The notes: a model not told the origin generated them from the sequence alone. 64,000 nucleotides of DNA from Bosea sp. (in: a-proteobacteria) (GCA_023910605.1 JAAVVV010000001.1:3090698-3154697), one strand, 5' to 3'. Positions 20,248 to 30,781 are shown, numbered from the stretch's first letter. Numbers and translations: made by a program.

Positions 20248-21692
20248 CCAGGCTGCAACACCCTGCCGACGCGCCGCTATGGACCGGCCCCGAGCTTGTG
20301 GCAGCGCTCGGCGCCAGCCTTCGGGGCTCCATGCCGGCGGTCGTGACCGGCGCATCCATCGACAGCCGGTCGCTGGCGCCCGGCGATGTCTTCTTCGCCC
20401 TGAAGGATGCGCGCGACGGCCACGACTTCGTGCCTGCGGCCTTCGCGGCCGGCGCAAGCCTCGCCGTGGTGGATGCAGCCCATGCCCCCGCCCTCGCCGT
20501 CCACGGCCCGCTCGCGATCGTGGACGATGTCCTGCGCGCGATGGAGCGGGCCGGCATGGCCCGCCGCGCCAGCCTCGATCCGCACGAGGCCCGCGTCATC
20601 GCCATCACCGGCTCAGTGGGCAAGACCGGCACAAAGGAGGCGCTCAAGCTCGTGCTTTCGTCCCAGGGCGAGACGATGGCCCCTGTCGCCTCGTTCAACA
20701 ATCACTGGGGCTTGCCCCTCACTCTGGTCCGCACGCCGCGCCGCACCCGCTATGGCGTCTACGAGATCGGCATGAGCAATCCCGGCGAGATCGCCCCGCT
20801 CGCGCGCATGGCGCGGCCGGATGTCGCGGTCATCACCACTGTGCAGCCGGTCCATCTCGCCTCCTTCCCCAGCGTGGACGCCATCGCGGACGAGAAGGCG
20901 GCCATCTATGAGGGCCTGCCCGCCCACGGCGTCGCCGTCGCCAATGCCGACATCCCCCAGGTCGCGCGGCTGAAGGCTCATGCCATGGCCAGCAGGGCGT
21001 CGCGCTTCGTCACCTTCGGCGAGGCGCCGGGAGCGGATGCGCGCCTCCTCTCCTGCCGGCTGCATCCGGACCTGTCGGTGGTCGATGCCGACATCATGGG
21101 CCAGCGCGTCACCTACAAGATTTCCAGCCCCGGCCGGCACATCGTGATGAACTCGCTCGCGGTGCTGGCCGCCGTCAAGCTCGTGGGGGCCGATCTCGCG
21201 CTCGCGGCGCTATCGCTGGCCGACCTCAAGCCGCCGCACGGACGCGGCGCGCGCCAGCGTCTCAACATCATGGGGGGCGAACTCGTCCTCATGGACGAGA
21301 GCTACAACGCCAACCCGGCCTCGATGCGCGCTGCGCTCGAGAACCTCGGCCGCCTCAAGCCCGGTTCGCAAGGTCGCCGCATCGCGGTGCTTGGCGACAT
21401 GCTGGAGTTGGGGCCCGCCGGCTCCCGGATGCATGCCGATCTGGCCGCACCGCTCGCGGAAAACGGCATCGATCTCGTCTTCGCCTGCGGTCCCCTGATG
21501 CGCAATCTTTATGATGCCTTGCCATCGGGGCGTCGGGGAGCGTATGCCGCAGCGTCCGCCGGGCTTGAGGCGCTGGTGCTCGATGCGCTTCGGGCGGGCG
21601 ACGTCATCACCGTCAAGGGCTCGCTGGGCTCGAAGATGGGCCCGCTGATCAAGGCGATGACGACGCGCTTTCCACCTGTCGCCGAAGATTGA
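20244..21692 (+). CDS. murF: UDP-MurNAc-tripeptide:D-Ala-D-Ala ligase
   Basis: 482 residues, standard length. It adds D-Ala-D-Ala to give the UDP-MurNAc pentapeptide. The ATP-binding loop [15 protein letters not shown], the [11 protein letters not shown] segment and [17 protein letters not shown] are characteristic of MurF. Overlaps murE by four bases and lies 25 bases before mraY, consistent with a single operon. Confidence 0.97.
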   Translation: MTRLQHPADAPLWTGPELVAALGASLRGSMPAVVTGASIDSRSLAPGDVFFALKDARDGHDFVPAAFAAGASLAVVDAAHAPALAVHGPLAIVDDVLRAMERAGMARRASLDPHEARVIAITGSVGKTGTKEALKLVLSSQGETMAPVASFNNHWGLPLTLVRTPRRTRYGVYEIGMSNPGEIAPLARMARPDVAVITTVQPVHLASFPSVDAIADEKAAIYEGLPAHGVAVANADIPQVARLKAHAMASRASRFVTFGEAPGADARLLSCRLHPDLSVVDADIMGQRVTYKISSPGRHIVMNSLAVLAAVKLVGADLALAALSLADLKPPHGRGARQRLNIMGGELVLMDESYNANPASMRAALENLGRLKPGSQGRRIAVLGDMLELGPAGSRMHADLAAPLAENGIDLVFACGPLMRNLYDALPSGRRGAYAAASAGLEALVLDALRAGDVITVKGSLGSKMGPLIKAMTTRFPPVAED

Positions 21693-21717
21693 ACGCGAAA
21701 GAGCGCCGGAAACAGCC

Positions 21718-22800
21718 ATGTTCGCCCTGCTTGCCGAATTTTCGAGCGTCTTCGGGCCGCTCAACATCTTTCGTTACATCACCTTCCGCACGGCGGGAGC
21801 GACCGCAACCGCGCTGATGCTCGTGTTTCTCTTTGGCCCCGCCAGCATCGCCTGGCTGCGCCTCAAGCAGGGCAAGGGCCAGCCGATCCGGACCGACGGC
21901 CCCGAAAGCCACCTCGCCAAGCGCGGCACGCCGACCATGGGCGGGCTGATGATCCTGTCTGGGCTGATTGTCTCGACCCTGCTCTGGGCCAACCTGCGCA
22001 ACGGCTTTGTCTGGGTGGTGTTGCTTGTCGCGCTGCTCTACGCGGCGATCGGTTTTTATGACGACTATCTCAAGGTCACGAAGCAGTCGCACAAGGGGTT
22101 CTCGGGCAAGGCGCGCATCGCGCTGGAGACGATCATCGCCGTGGCCGCGTGCTCTGCGGTCATGCTGCTCTCGCCGCCGGCGCTGGCGCAGTCCTTTGCG
22201 ATTCCGCTGCTCAAGGACACCTTGATCTATGTCGGCATCCTGTTTCCGCTGATCGCGGCCTTCGTCGTGGTTGGAGCCGGCAACTCGGTCAATCTCACCG
22301 ACGGCCTCGACGGGCTGGCCATCGTGCCGGTGATGATCGCCGCCGCCACCTTCGGCTTCATCGCCTATCTCTCCGGCAACATCGTTTTCTCCAACTATCT
22401 CCAGATCAACCACGTCCCCGGAACGGGCGAACTGGCCGTGGTCTGCGGCGCGATCATCGGCGCCGGGCTCGGGTTCCTCTGGTTCAATGCGCCGCCGGCC
22501 CAGATCTTCATGGGTGACACGGGCTCGCTGGGACTCGGCGGCCTGCTCGGGATCATCGCGGTGGCCACCAAGCACGAGATCGTGCTGGCCATCGTGGGCG
22601 GCCTGTTCGTGGTCGAGGCGCTGTCGGTCATCATCCAGGTCGCGGTCTTCAAGCGCACAGGACGGCGCGTCTTCCTCATGGCGCCCATCCACCACCATTT
22701 CGAGAAGAAGGGCTGGACCGAAGCGCAGGTTGTGATCCGTTTCTGGATCATCTCCGTCGTGCTGGCGCTGGTCGGGCTTTCCACCCTCAAGCTGCGTTGA
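21718..22800 (+). CDS. mraY: Phospho-MurNAc-pentapeptide transferase
   Basis: 360 residues, about ten membrane helices. It transfers phospho-MurNAc-pentapeptide to undecaprenyl phosphate, forming lipid I. Conserved catalytic motifs are present: [10 protein letters not shown], the Asp pair in [19 protein letters not shown] and [11 protein letters not shown], then [10 protein letters not shown]. Five bases separate it from murD. Confidence 0.98.
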   Translation: MFALLAEFSSVFGPLNIFRYITFRTAGATATALMLVFLFGPASIAWLRLKQGKGQPIRTDGPESHLAKRGTPTMGGLMILSGLIVSTLLWANLRNGFVWVVLLVALLYAAIGFYDDYLKVTKQSHKGFSGKARIALETIIAVAACSAVMLLSPPALAQSFAIPLLKDTLIYVGILFPLIAAFVVVGAGNSVNLTDGLDGLAIVPVMIAAATFGFIAYLSGNIVFSNYLQINHVPGTGELAVVCGAIIGAGLGFLWFNAPPAQIFMGDTGSLGLGGLLGIIAVATKHEIVLAIVGGLFVVEALSVIIQVAVFKRTGRRVFLMAPIHHHFEKKGWTEAQVVIRFWIISVVLALVGLSTLKLR

Positions 22801-22804
22801 TTCC

Positions 22805-24205
22805 ATGACCCCCATCACATCCTTCGTCGGCAAGACCGTCGCGGTCTTCGGCCTCGGCAATTCGGGCGCGGCCACGGCCTTCGCCCTGCGCAATGGCGGC
22901 TGCGAGGTGATCTGCTTCGATGATGACGAGCGCGCCGTCGGCATCGCCTCGGGATACGGGCTGCGCACCGCCAATCTGCGCGCCGCCGACTGGAAGCAGT
23001 TCGACGCGCTGGTGCTCTCGCCCGGCATTCCTCTCACCCACCCCAAGCCGCACTGGACTGTGGAACGCGCAAGGGCCGCCGGCATTCCCGTGATCGGGGA
23101 CATCGAGCTGTTCTGCCTCGAACGGGCCAAGGTCGCGCCCGGCTCGCCCTTCATCGCGATCACCGGCACCAACGGCAAGTCCACCACCACCGCGCTGATC
23201 GCCCACATCCTGGCCGCAGGCGGCACGGATGTGCAGATGGGCGGCAACATCGGCGCGCCGGTGCTCACGCTGGAAGCGGCTGCGCCGGGGCGCGTGCATG
23301 TCGTCGAATGCTCGTCATTCCAGATCGATCTCGCGCCCTCGCTCGATCCGACGATCGGCATCCATCTCAACCTGACGCCCGACCATCTCGACCGGCACGG
23401 TTCGATGGAGAACTACGCCGCCATCAAGGAGCGACTCGTGGCGAAGGCCGGAACGGCGATCATCGGCGTGGATGATGCCCTGTCGAAAGGCTTCGCCACC
23501 CGGCGCGCCGCAACCGGCGCACCCCTCTGGCGCATCTCGGCAGAAGGCCCCGTGGATGAAGGCATCTTCGCCGGCGTGACCGCCAATGACGGCGTGCTCG
23601 ACGTGCGGCTTGTGCGCGTGGAGGACAAGAAGCCCCGCGTGGTGGCCAACCTTGCCGGCATCGGCTCGCTGCGCGGCATGCACAACGCCCAGAACGCCGC
23701 AGCCGCCTTCGCCGCCTGCTCCGCCATGGGCCTCGCCGACCCGCAGATCGCGGACGCGCTCAAGACTTTTCCGGGCCTGCCCCACCGCATGGAGGAGATC
23801 GCCCGCAAGGGCCGCGTCATCTTCATCAACGACAGCAAGGCGACCAACGCCGACTCGACGGAAAAGGCCCTGACGTCCTTCCGCAACATCTTCTGGATCG
23901 TCGGAGGCAAGGCCAAGGATGGTGGCATCGAGCCGCTGCGCCGCTTCTTCCCCAACATCGTGAAAGCCTATCTGATCGGCGCCGCCTCCGATGATTTCGC
24001 GCGGACGCTGGAGGGCGCGGCCGCATTCGAACTGTGCGGCACGATCGACAAGGCCGTGGCGTCCGCCGCTCGCGATGCCGCCTCTCATCGTGGCGTTGGC
24101 GAGGTCTGCGTGCTGCTCTCGCCGGCTTGCGCCTCCTACGATCAATTCCAGAACTTCGAGCACCGGGGCGACGTGTTCAGGAAGCTCGTGGCCGGCCTGC
24201 CCTGA
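22805..24205 (+). CDS. murD: UDP-MurNAc-L-Ala:D-glutamate ligase
   Basis: 466 residues. It adds D-Glu to UDP-MurNAc-L-Ala. The N-terminal Rossmann fold ([14 protein letters not shown]), the ATP loop [24 protein letters not shown] and the C-terminal [17 protein letters not shown] motif are all present. It is the last dcw gene here. ftsW, murG and murC usually follow in alphaproteobacteria, but an unrelated gene on the opposite strand begins after 37 bases. Confidence 0.97.
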   Translation: MTPITSFVGKTVAVFGLGNSGAATAFALRNGGCEVICFDDDERAVGIASGYGLRTANLRAADWKQFDALVLSPGIPLTHPKPHWTVERARAAGIPVIGDIELFCLERAKVAPGSPFIAITGTNGKSTTTALIAHILAAGGTDVQMGGNIGAPVLTLEAAAPGRVHVVECSSFQIDLAPSLDPTIGIHLNLTPDHLDRHGSMENYAAIKERLVAKAGTAIIGVDDALSKGFATRRAATGAPLWRISAEGPVDEGIFAGVTANDGVLDVRLVRVEDKKPRVVANLAGIGSLRGMHNAQNAAAAFAACSAMGLADPQIADALKTFPGLPHRMEEIARKGRVIFINDSKATNADSTEKALTSFRNIFWIVGGKAKDGGIEPLRRFFPNIVKAYLIGAASDDFARTLEGAAAFELCGTIDKAVASAARDAASHRGVGEVCVLLSPACASYDQFQNFEHRGDVFRKLVAGLP

Positions 24206-24242
24206 GCGGGAACGCGCCCGCGGGGGCGTGCGCAACCGCGCG

Positions 24243-25133
24243 CTAGCTGCGGGCGACGCGCCTCGCCGCGATGACGAGGCCGACCACGATGGCCGCGACG
24301 CCCCAGACCGGCGGCGCGACGCTCTCACCCGCCAGCGTGGCGGCGAAGATCAGGGTCACGAAGGTCTGGAGCAATTGCACCTGGCCAACGCGCGCCACGC
24401 CGCCCAGCGCCAGCCCCGCATTCCAGGCGAAGAAGCCCAGATACTGGCTGATCAGCGTCACATAGAAAAAGCCCCACAGGGCCGACGCCGGCGCTGCCGC
24501 GAAATGCCCCATGCCGGGCCAGCTCACCGCCATGCCGACGAGATTGAGCGGCAGCGTGGCGACGAGGATCCAGGAGATCACCTCCCAGCCCGGCATCGCC
24601 CTGGAGACCTGCGCCGAAAAGACATAGCCCGTTGACGCGACCGCCACCGAAACCAGCACGAGGCCATCGCCCAGGCTAAGCCCGCCATCCGCGCCGTGCA
24701 TGGCGAAGGCGACGACGACCAGCATGCCGAGGATCGACAAAGCCCAGAAGGCAGGCCTTTGCCGATCCTTCAGGATGATGGCGGCGGCCACCGCGGTCCC
24801 CAGCGGCAGGATGCCGGCCACGACGCCGGCATGGGAGGATTCGACCAGCCGCATCGCGAAGTTGGTGAGGCCTGGGAAGCCCCACACCAGGCACAGCGCG
24901 GAAAGCCCCAGCGGAAGCCACCAGCGCCGTTCCGGCAGGGGGCGACGCAGGGCAACGAGCACCGCAAGCGCGAGCAGCCCTGCAAGGCCTGCGCGGCCAA
25001 AGGTGACGAACACCGGGTCGAACCACGCCACCGCCAGCTTCGACATGGGGAAGGTCCCGCCGAAGGCCACGACGCCGAGGAAGCCGAGCAGGAGCCCGAG
25101 CGTCGCGGGGGACACCATCGATATGCGGGCCAT
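24243..25133 (-). CDS. EamA/DMT-family transporter
   Basis: 296 residues with ten predicted membrane helices in two EamA repeats of five, and the usual short loops. No substrate can be named; family members export amino acids or other metabolites. It ends convergent to murD. The N-terminus MARISMVSPATLGLLLG leads straight into helix 1, supporting this start. About 105 bases separate it from the MOSC gene upstream on the same strand. Confidence 0.85.
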   Translation of the reverse strand: MARISMVSPATLGLLLGFLGVVAFGGTFPMSKLAVAWFDPVFVTFGRAGLAGLLALAVLVALRRPLPERRWWLPLGLSALCLVWGFPGLTNFAMRLVESSHAGVVAGILPLGTAVAAAIILKDRQRPAFWALSILGMLVVVAFAMHGADGGLSLGDGLVLVSVAVASTGYVFSAQVSRAMPGWEVISWILVATLPLNLVGMAVSWPGMGHFAAAPASALWGFFYVTLISQYLGFFAWNAGLALGGVARVGQVQLLQTFVTLIFAATLAGESVAPPVWGVAAIVVGLVIAARRVARS

Positions 25134-25239
25134 GCGCTGCCTTTGCCGCTTGGGGGAGGTTCAAACTTGACTGAACAGAGGGCCGAACTCCATCGCATTC
25201 AGCTGATCGATCGGCACTGCTACGCTCATGGCTGGCCGT

Positions 25240-25842
25240 TCACGGCGCGCGCAAGGGAGCGATCGCCACCACGGCGTCACCCGGCGCGATGATGCCCGGA
25301 TGCGCCACGCTCAGCACGAGGCCGCGCAGCGAGGCGGCGACGCGGACGAAGGCGAATTCGAGATCGGGCTTGCCATGCGCGGCGGCGATCTGGCGGCCCG
25401 TGGCCCGGCATGGCCTGTTGTAGGCCTCCACGCGCAGCAGCGCCGTGCCATCGAACCTGCCCTTGCCGCCCCACTGCCCGCCGCAGGCGAGCATCGCCCC
25501 CGCCGGCAGGCGCGAAAGCTCCGGCAGCCCCCCGAGCAGGAGGTTCGCACCCAGCAGCTCCGGCGCGAGGCCTGCAAGGTAGAGCCCGCCTGCGACGACG
25601 GCAAGCTCTTCATGCGACAGGACTGACAACTGGCGGTCATTGCTGAGTTCCAGCCCGCGCCGCAGCCAGGGCTCGCGCGGCCCGGCAGCCCGCGTGAGCC
25701 CGGCATGGCGATCCCCCGCGATCCCGCCGCGGTCGAGCGACAGCGCCGGCACGGCCGCCGTCACGAAGCCGGCGTCGCGCGGGCCGCTCGCGCTGTAGCA
25801 CCCGAGCACCGTGCCTGTCGCCACCACCTGCGCGCCGCTCAT
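25240..25842 (-). CDS. MOSC domain-containing protein
   Basis: 200 residues. Landmarks of the MOSC fold are visible: GGIAGDRHAG near the start, ELLGANLLLGGL in the middle and RVEAYNRPCRATGR with the conserved Cys. MOSC domains carry sulfur for molybdenum-cofactor enzymes or act in N-hydroxylated compound reduction. The start overlaps the stop of the upstream beta-glucosidase gene by ATGA, so the two are translationally coupled, though a functional link is not obvious. Confidence 0.85.
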   Translation of the reverse strand: MSGAQVVATGTVLGCYSASGPRDAGFVTAAVPALSLDRGGIAGDRHAGLTRAAGPREPWLRRGLELSNDRQLSVLSHEELAVVAGGLYLAGLAPELLGANLLLGGLPELSRLPAGAMLACGGQWGGKGRFDGTALLRVEAYNRPCRATGRQIAAAHGKPDLEFAFVRVAASLRGLVLSVAHPGIIAPGDAVVAIAPLRAP

Positions 25843-28106
25843 GGCCGTGCGCCCGCCGCCAGCGTGAACGAGCCCTTCAGCGTCGCCAGCGACGAATTGC
25901 CGACATACACGTCGAACAGGCCCGGCTCGATCACAAGGCGGCCCTGCGCGTCATGATAGCCGAGATCTCGCGCCTCGACCATGAAGGTCACGCGGCGGTT
26001 TTCGCCAGGCTTGAGCGCCAGCTTCGTGAAGGCCTTGAGCTGGCGCACAGGCCGCGAGATGCTGGCCAGCGGCTGCCTGACATAAAGCTGCGCCACTTCC
26101 TGGCCCATCTGAGCGCCGGCATTGGTGATGCGGACGGAAATGCGCGCGGCCCCGCCCGCCATCACCATCGGCGTCTCGACCTGAAGCTCGTCGAAGCTGA
26201 AGCGCGTGTAGGACTGGCCGTATCCAAAGGGATAGAGCGGCGTGTTCCTTTCGTCGATGAAGATGGATTCATAGCGGAAGCGGCCGGGCGTCTCCGGCCG
26301 GCCGGTCGGCAGGTGGTCGTAATAGACCGGGATCTGGCCCACCGAGCGCGGAAAGCTCATCGGCGTCTTGCCCGACGGGTTGAACGCGCCGGTCAGGACC
26401 TCGGCGATCGCGGTGCGCCCTTCCGATCCGGCATGGAAGGTCTGCACCAGCGCGGCCACCCGGCCCTTGAGATGGCTGAGCACCAGGGGCCGGCCGGTGG
26501 CCAGCACGAGTATGACGGGCTTTCCCGTCGCGATGAGGGCCTCGAGCAGCTCATCCTGCACGCCGGGCAAGGTCAGGCGCGTGCGCGAGGCCCCCTCGCC
26601 CATAAACTCGCAATCCTCGCCAAGCTTGGCGACGATGGCATCGGCCTCGCGGGCCAGCGCAAGCGCCCCGTCGCGATCCGCGAAGGCGTGGCCGCAATAG
26701 TTGTTGACCCCCGGGGCGAAGCCGATGCTCACGCCTGGCCCCAGCAGCCGGGCCAGCGCTGCGTCCATGCCCTCGATGGGCTTTCTTGGCACGCCGGCCG
26801 GATCGGTCCAGACCCGCTCCTGGTCAGGCCGCGCCAGAGCGCCGATCACGGCGACACGGGCGCTCCGCTCAGCTCTCAGCGGCAGTATGCCGTCATTCTC
26901 GAGCAGGATGATGGATTCGCGGGCGATCCGCCGCGCCGCGTCCAGCGCCGGCGCCGATTGCAGCGCCGCTTCCGCCGTGCGCGGATCGATGTCCGCGATG
27001 CGGTCCATGCCGGCATGGAACTTGACCCGCAGCACGCGGCGCACGGCCTGGTCCAGCTGCGCCATCGGCACGCGCCCGGCGCGGACCTCGGCCGCGAGGT
27101 GCCGTGCATAGACAAAGCCCATCATGTCGATGTCCACGCCTGCCGCCAGCGCCTTGCGCGCGGCCTCGGCCTCGTCGCGCGCGATGCCATGGGCCATCAG
27201 CTCGGGGATCGAGCCGAAATCGGAGACGACCAGCCCGCGAAAGCCCCAGCGGCCACGCAAAAGGTCCTGAAGCATCGGCTTGTGGGCGGTGGCAGGCACG
27301 CCGTTCACCGAGTTGAACGCGGCCATCACCGAGAGAGAGCCCGCATCCAGGGACGCCCTGAACGGCGGCAGGTGCAGGTCATGCAGTTGCTCGGCGGGGA
27401 TCCAGGCCGTGTTGTAGTCGCGCCCCGCCTCGCCCCCGCCATAGCCCACGAAATGCTTCACCGTGGCCGCGACACCGCCGGCCTGATAGCCCCGCGTGCG
27501 GGCGGCTGCGATCACGTTGGCGAGGTGGACATCCTCCCCCGCGCCTTCGAGCAGGCGGCCCCAGCGCGGATCGCGGCCCATGTCGACCATGGGCGCAAAG
27601 GTCCAGTTGACGCCCAGCGCCCGCGCCTCGCGGCCGGTCCATAGCGCGGCCTCCTCGACAAGCGCGGGGTTGAAGGTCGCGGCCTGGCCGAGCGGCAGCG
27701 GGAAATAGGTCGAAACGCCATGCACCGCATCGAGCCCGATCAGCAGGGGAATGCCCAGACGGCTTTCGCGTGCCGCCTTCTGCACGGCGGCGACCTCCGC
27801 CGGACTGATGAAGTTCATGACGTTGCCGACGCGGCCGGCGCGGATCTCGCCATGATCGAAGCCTTCGCGGTGCCCGTAAAGATGCAGCTGGCCGACCTTC
27901 TCCTCCAGCGTCATGCGCCGAAGCAGTCCGTCGATGCGGCTCTCGATGGCGCGCGCCTCAGCGCCTGACCGCCAACCCATCGGCGCCGGGGCAGGCGAAG
28001 CAGCCCCCGCCTGGGCGCGCGCGGCGTCGCTCCCTCCTGGCAGGATCGGCGCGGCGACGAGCAGGCAAGCGAAAAGGGGCGGCAGCAGGACGTGGCGCAT
28101 CGGCAT
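25839..28106 (-). CDS. bglX: Exported GH3-family beta-glucosidase (BglX-like)
   Basis: 755 residues from the ATG at 28106, which is followed by a signal peptide (MPMRHVLLPPLFACLLVAA, cut near ARAQ). The GH3 (alpha/beta)8 domain contains VKHFVGYGGGE and the nucleophile segment VVSDFGSIPEL; the second alpha/beta domain (ILVLATGRPLVL) and a C-terminal fibronectin III-like domain (VTFMVEARDLGYHD) complete the BglX layout. It would hydrolyse beta-glucosides in the periplasm. The frame is open to an ATG at 28196, which would put 30 residues ahead of the signal peptide; I prefer 28106. Confidence 0.93.
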   Translation of the reverse strand: MPMRHVLLPPLFACLLVAAPILPGGSDAARAQAGAASPAPAPMGWRSGAEARAIESRIDGLLRRMTLEEKVGQLHLYGHREGFDHGEIRAGRVGNVMNFISPAEVAAVQKAARESRLGIPLLIGLDAVHGVSTYFPLPLGQAATFNPALVEEAALWTGREARALGVNWTFAPMVDMGRDPRWGRLLEGAGEDVHLANVIAAARTRGYQAGGVAATVKHFVGYGGGEAGRDYNTAWIPAEQLHDLHLPPFRASLDAGSLSVMAAFNSVNGVPATAHKPMLQDLLRGRWGFRGLVVSDFGSIPELMAHGIARDEAEAARKALAAGVDIDMMGFVYARHLAAEVRAGRVPMAQLDQAVRRVLRVKFHAGMDRIADIDPRTAEAALQSAPALDAARRIARESIILLENDGILPLRAERSARVAVIGALARPDQERVWTDPAGVPRKPIEGMDAALARLLGPGVSIGFAPGVNNYCGHAFADRDGALALAREADAIVAKLGEDCEFMGEGASRTRLTLPGVQDELLEALIATGKPVILVLATGRPLVLSHLKGRVAALVQTFHAGSEGRTAIAEVLTGAFNPSGKTPMSFPRSVGQIPVYYDHLPTGRPETPGRFRYESIFIDERNTPLYPFGYGQSYTRFSFDELQVETPMVMAGGAARISVRITNAGAQMGQEVAQLYVRQPLASISRPVRQLKAFTKLALKPGENRRVTFMVEARDLGYHDAQGRLVIEPGLFDVYVGNSSLATLKGSFTLAAGARP

Positions 28107-28265
28107 CCGGGAAAAGGTCGGCAGGGCAATGTCCGCATTAGAGCCGAGATGCCCGCTGCGGCAAGCCCCCGCACGGTGCGCTGACCACAGCTTCACCGGC
28201 GGATTTCAGCCTTTCTCAATAGTCGGCTGCTACACCTGATTCGGCCGCAGGAGCAGCTTCAGATC

Positions 28266-29960
28266 ATGGTCGAGATTTCGGACCGCTCGTTCAACTCGGC
28301 CTTTGTTGCCAGCGCCGGCGTCAGGCAGGGCGCGCGCGCGCTGTCGGAAGTGAGCCGGGCGGCCGGGCGCGAGGCTGAACTGACGCAGACCAACCTGCGC
28401 ACCCAGGCCAACAAGCTCACCGGCCTTGCCGGGCGGGTTGGCGAGGCCGCCATCGCACTCAACGGCATTGAGGAGGCGCGCGGCATCGTGCGGAGCGCCG
28501 ATCTCAGCGATGCCCTTCAGCGCGCAACGAAACGCGCCGTCAACCGCCTGCTCACGGTCGAAAGCCAGTCCAATGCCCGCGCCAACTCCGCGCCGCTTGG
28601 CCTCAACGGCAAAACCAGCATCGCGGACATCGTCGGCACCCTGACCAATGCCAGCTCGCCCGGCTCCGCCATCGTTTCGGCGCTGGGCAAGTCGCTGCGG
28701 GGTGGCAACGCCAAGCCAACGACGCCTGAGTCGATCTTCGCCACAGCGGCGACGTTCAACACCCAGCTCGGCGACATCTTCGGCCGCGCCTTGCCGACCC
28801 TCGTCGAAGCCATGGGCCGCGCGGATGTCGAGGTCAAGCGCCGCGCCCTTGAGGCTAAGGCCGGCGAAGTGGTGATCGACCCTAATGACCCAGCCGCCGT
28901 GCTGCCCACAGTCCGGGTCACGGATGCAGGCCGGGCAAGCCGCTCCAACGAAGGCTTCGCACTGCGCGCCCGCACGGGCGACAAGGGCGGCACCGTCGTG
29001 CTCGACCTGACCGACTCCAGCGGCAAGGACACGCGTCCGGCCATCGCCGAGGTCACGGGTGGAGCGGGTTCCGACGTCATCTTCCTGTCGGGCACCAGCA
29101 ACGCCCTCGTCCGGGCCGGAGACGGCAATGATTTCGTCATGGCGGATGGCAGTGCCGAACTTTATGGCGGAGGCGGCGACGACATCCTGATCGGCAACAT
29201 CGTCTCCGGCGAGGACGGCGACGACGTGATCTTCGGCAATGCCCTGGCCATGGGCGGGGCAGGCAATGACCGCATCACCATGTTCTCCAACGGCGCGGAC
29301 GATGCCGAGGACAGCGCAGGCGGCCTGGCCTTCGGCGGAGATGGCGACGACATCATCATCGGCGAGGTGCGCATCAATGCCGATGGCGGCGATGGCAACG
29401 ACGCCATCACCCTCAGGGCCGGCGGCTTCGCGGCCGGAGGCCTCGGCAACGACACGTTGACCGCCTTCGACGACGCGACGGTCGAGGGCGGCGCCGGCGA
29501 CGACGACATCCTGCTGCTGGCCGGCGGCAATGTCGATGGCGGCGATGGCAAAGACGACATCACCGCCACGTTCTATTCCACCGTCGCCGGCGGCAAGGGC
29601 GACGATCTCGTGCGCATGAACTCGGGCGGCATCTACCAGTTCGGCAAGGGCGACGGCATGGACCGGGTGCTGATGGGCACGCCGCTGACGGGCCAGACGG
29701 CCGACTGGACCAAGACCAACCGCATCGAGATCAGCGGCTATGTGGCCGCCGACCTCAACCTGTTCGTGTCGAACTCGGACATCACCCTGAGATCCCTGGA
29801 TCCGAAGGTCAGCGACCGGCTGAGCGTGACGCGGCTTCAGCCTGGCGACAATTTCGAGATCGTATTCACCAAGGACGGGATGACGCAGACCCTGAGCATC
29901 ACGGGCGCCACCCAGAACCTGGGTCCGCTCACCAGGGTCACGCCGCCTGTCACGCGATGA
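28266..29960 (+). CDS. RTX-repeat calcium-binding protein, probable type I secretion substrate
   Basis: 564 residues. The N-terminal 260 are Ala-rich and mostly helical, with no family I recognise. Residues 264-450 hold about eleven copies of the RTX nonapeptide (such as GGAGNDRIT, GGDGNDAIT, GGAGDDDIL); six successive copies start at 357, 374, 391, 408, 425 and 442, a strict 17-residue period. The last 90 residues lack Cys and end hydrophobic/Thr-rich, as in type I secretion signals. No signal peptide is present and no T1SS ABC or HlyD gene adjoins it; the MacAB-like genes are 20 kb away. Divergent from bglX. Acidic pI and calcium-dependent folding are inferred. Confidence 0.8.
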   Translation: MVEISDRSFNSAFVASAGVRQGARALSEVSRAAGREAELTQTNLRTQANKLTGLAGRVGEAAIALNGIEEARGIVRSADLSDALQRATKRAVNRLLTVESQSNARANSAPLGLNGKTSIADIVGTLTNASSPGSAIVSALGKSLRGGNAKPTTPESIFATAATFNTQLGDIFGRALPTLVEAMGRADVEVKRRALEAKAGEVVIDPNDPAAVLPTVRVTDAGRASRSNEGFALRARTGDKGGTVVLDLTDSSGKDTRPAIAEVTGGAGSDVIFLSGTSNALVRAGDGNDFVMADGSAELYGGGGDDILIGNIVSGEDGDDVIFGNALAMGGAGNDRITMFSNGADDAEDSAGGLAFGGDGDDIIIGEVRINADGGDGNDAITLRAGGFAAGGLGNDTLTAFDDATVEGGAGDDDILLLAGGNVDGGDGKDDITATFYSTVAGGKGDDLVRMNSGGIYQFGKGDGMDRVLMGTPLTGQTADWTKTNRIEISGYVAADLNLFVSNSDITLRSLDPKVSDRLSVTRLQPGDNFEIVFTKDGMTQTLSITGATQNLGPLTRVTPPVTR

Positions 29961-30307
29961 AATCAGTTGAATCTTCAAAAAACTACTTGAAAATACCTAA
30001 GTATATTCCCGATATGGCCACATGGATTAACGCTCGGTAAATTCAACCATAGGCTGTGATTCGACAATAATCACACCTGTTTTCAACCGGCCGATGTCTC
30101 CGTTGAGCACGAGCCGAAGTGTTCAAGTGGTTTTGTCCGCGAACCTTGCCGGTTGCTGAAATAGCGCCGTGCAGTCTTCGCTTTTTCTCATCTGTCACCG
30201 TGCGTTTCTGACACGACAAATCAACTGTCATGACGAGCGCCAGCGCCCCCATCAAGGATGGTCGTTAGGGTCGCGCGTCCTGCCGCAATGGCCATGGGGG
30301 GCCGATC
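29961..30307. other. AT-rich intergenic region with a perfect palindrome
   Basis: About 350 bases with clearly lower GC than the flanks, no convincing gene. TGTGATT (30055-30061) and AATCACA (30069-30075) form a perfect 7-bp inverted repeat over seven bases. The region probably carries the end of the RTX transcript and the promoter of the next gene. A leftward 70-codon frame at 30043-30255 has no features of a real gene. Confidence 0.5.
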
Positions 30308-30781
30308 ATGAACCAGGTTGCATTCCTGCAATCGACTTTCGCGCGTCGTTTCGTTGCGGATCATGGCGCCGAACGCTGCGATCTGCCGATGCTCACCGAA
30401 ATTGTTGTAACGGCGATGGCGCCGGTGCTCGAGCGGCGCAGCCAGAGCGTGTCCATCGAGCCGGCCGGCCGGCCGATCCTTGTCCGGGGCGACCTGCAAC
30501 TCGTCTTCGCGCTGCTGTCCGCCGTGGTGATCGAGGCTGCCGGCCTGTCCAGTGCCCGCGCCAGCCTGCGCGTCGCCTTCGATATGGATGAGGGCGATGC
30601 CGTCATCCATATCGTCGGCGCCAATTCCCATCAGCTGCCGCGTTCGCTGATGCGGCTGGACCGCGAATTGGCCACCCTCGCGCGCCAGGGCGGCGCCGAG
30701 CTGGAGCTGATCTGGGACGATCAGGAAGGTCCGACGCTGGTCCTGCGCTTCCGTGAGGCCTGCGCCAGTCTCGCCAATTGA
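30308..30781 (+). CDS. Hypothetical protein, possibly a degenerate HATPase-like domain
   Basis: 157 residues without signal peptide or membrane segment. The central portion (ILVRGDLQLVFALLSAVVIEAAGLSSARASLRVAF) has the helix pattern of the N-box region of histidine-kinase ATPase domains (GDxxxLxxxLxNLxxNA), but the Asn and the DxGxG loop are missing. So if related it is not an active ATPase. It stands alone between an AT-rich region and carB. The assignment is a guess from secondary-structure pattern; existence of the gene is more certain than its class. Confidence 0.6.
   Translation: MNQVAFLQSTFARRFVADHGAERCDLPMLTEIVVTAMAPVLERRSQSVSIEPAGRPILVRGDLQLVFALLSAVVIEAAGLSSARASLRVAFDMDEGDAVIHIVGANSHQLPRSLMRLDRELATLARQGGAELELIWDDQEGPTLVLRFREACASLAN

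Noticed and set aside
28230..29978. A 582-codon leftward frame across the RTX gene
   Set aside because: The rightward frame has ordered RTX repeats; the leftward one is only its mirror, with no recognisable domain.
30055..30075. CRP or FNR binding site
   Set aside because: TGTGA and TCACA are separated by 11 bases instead of 6, and the FNR half-site TTGAT is absent.
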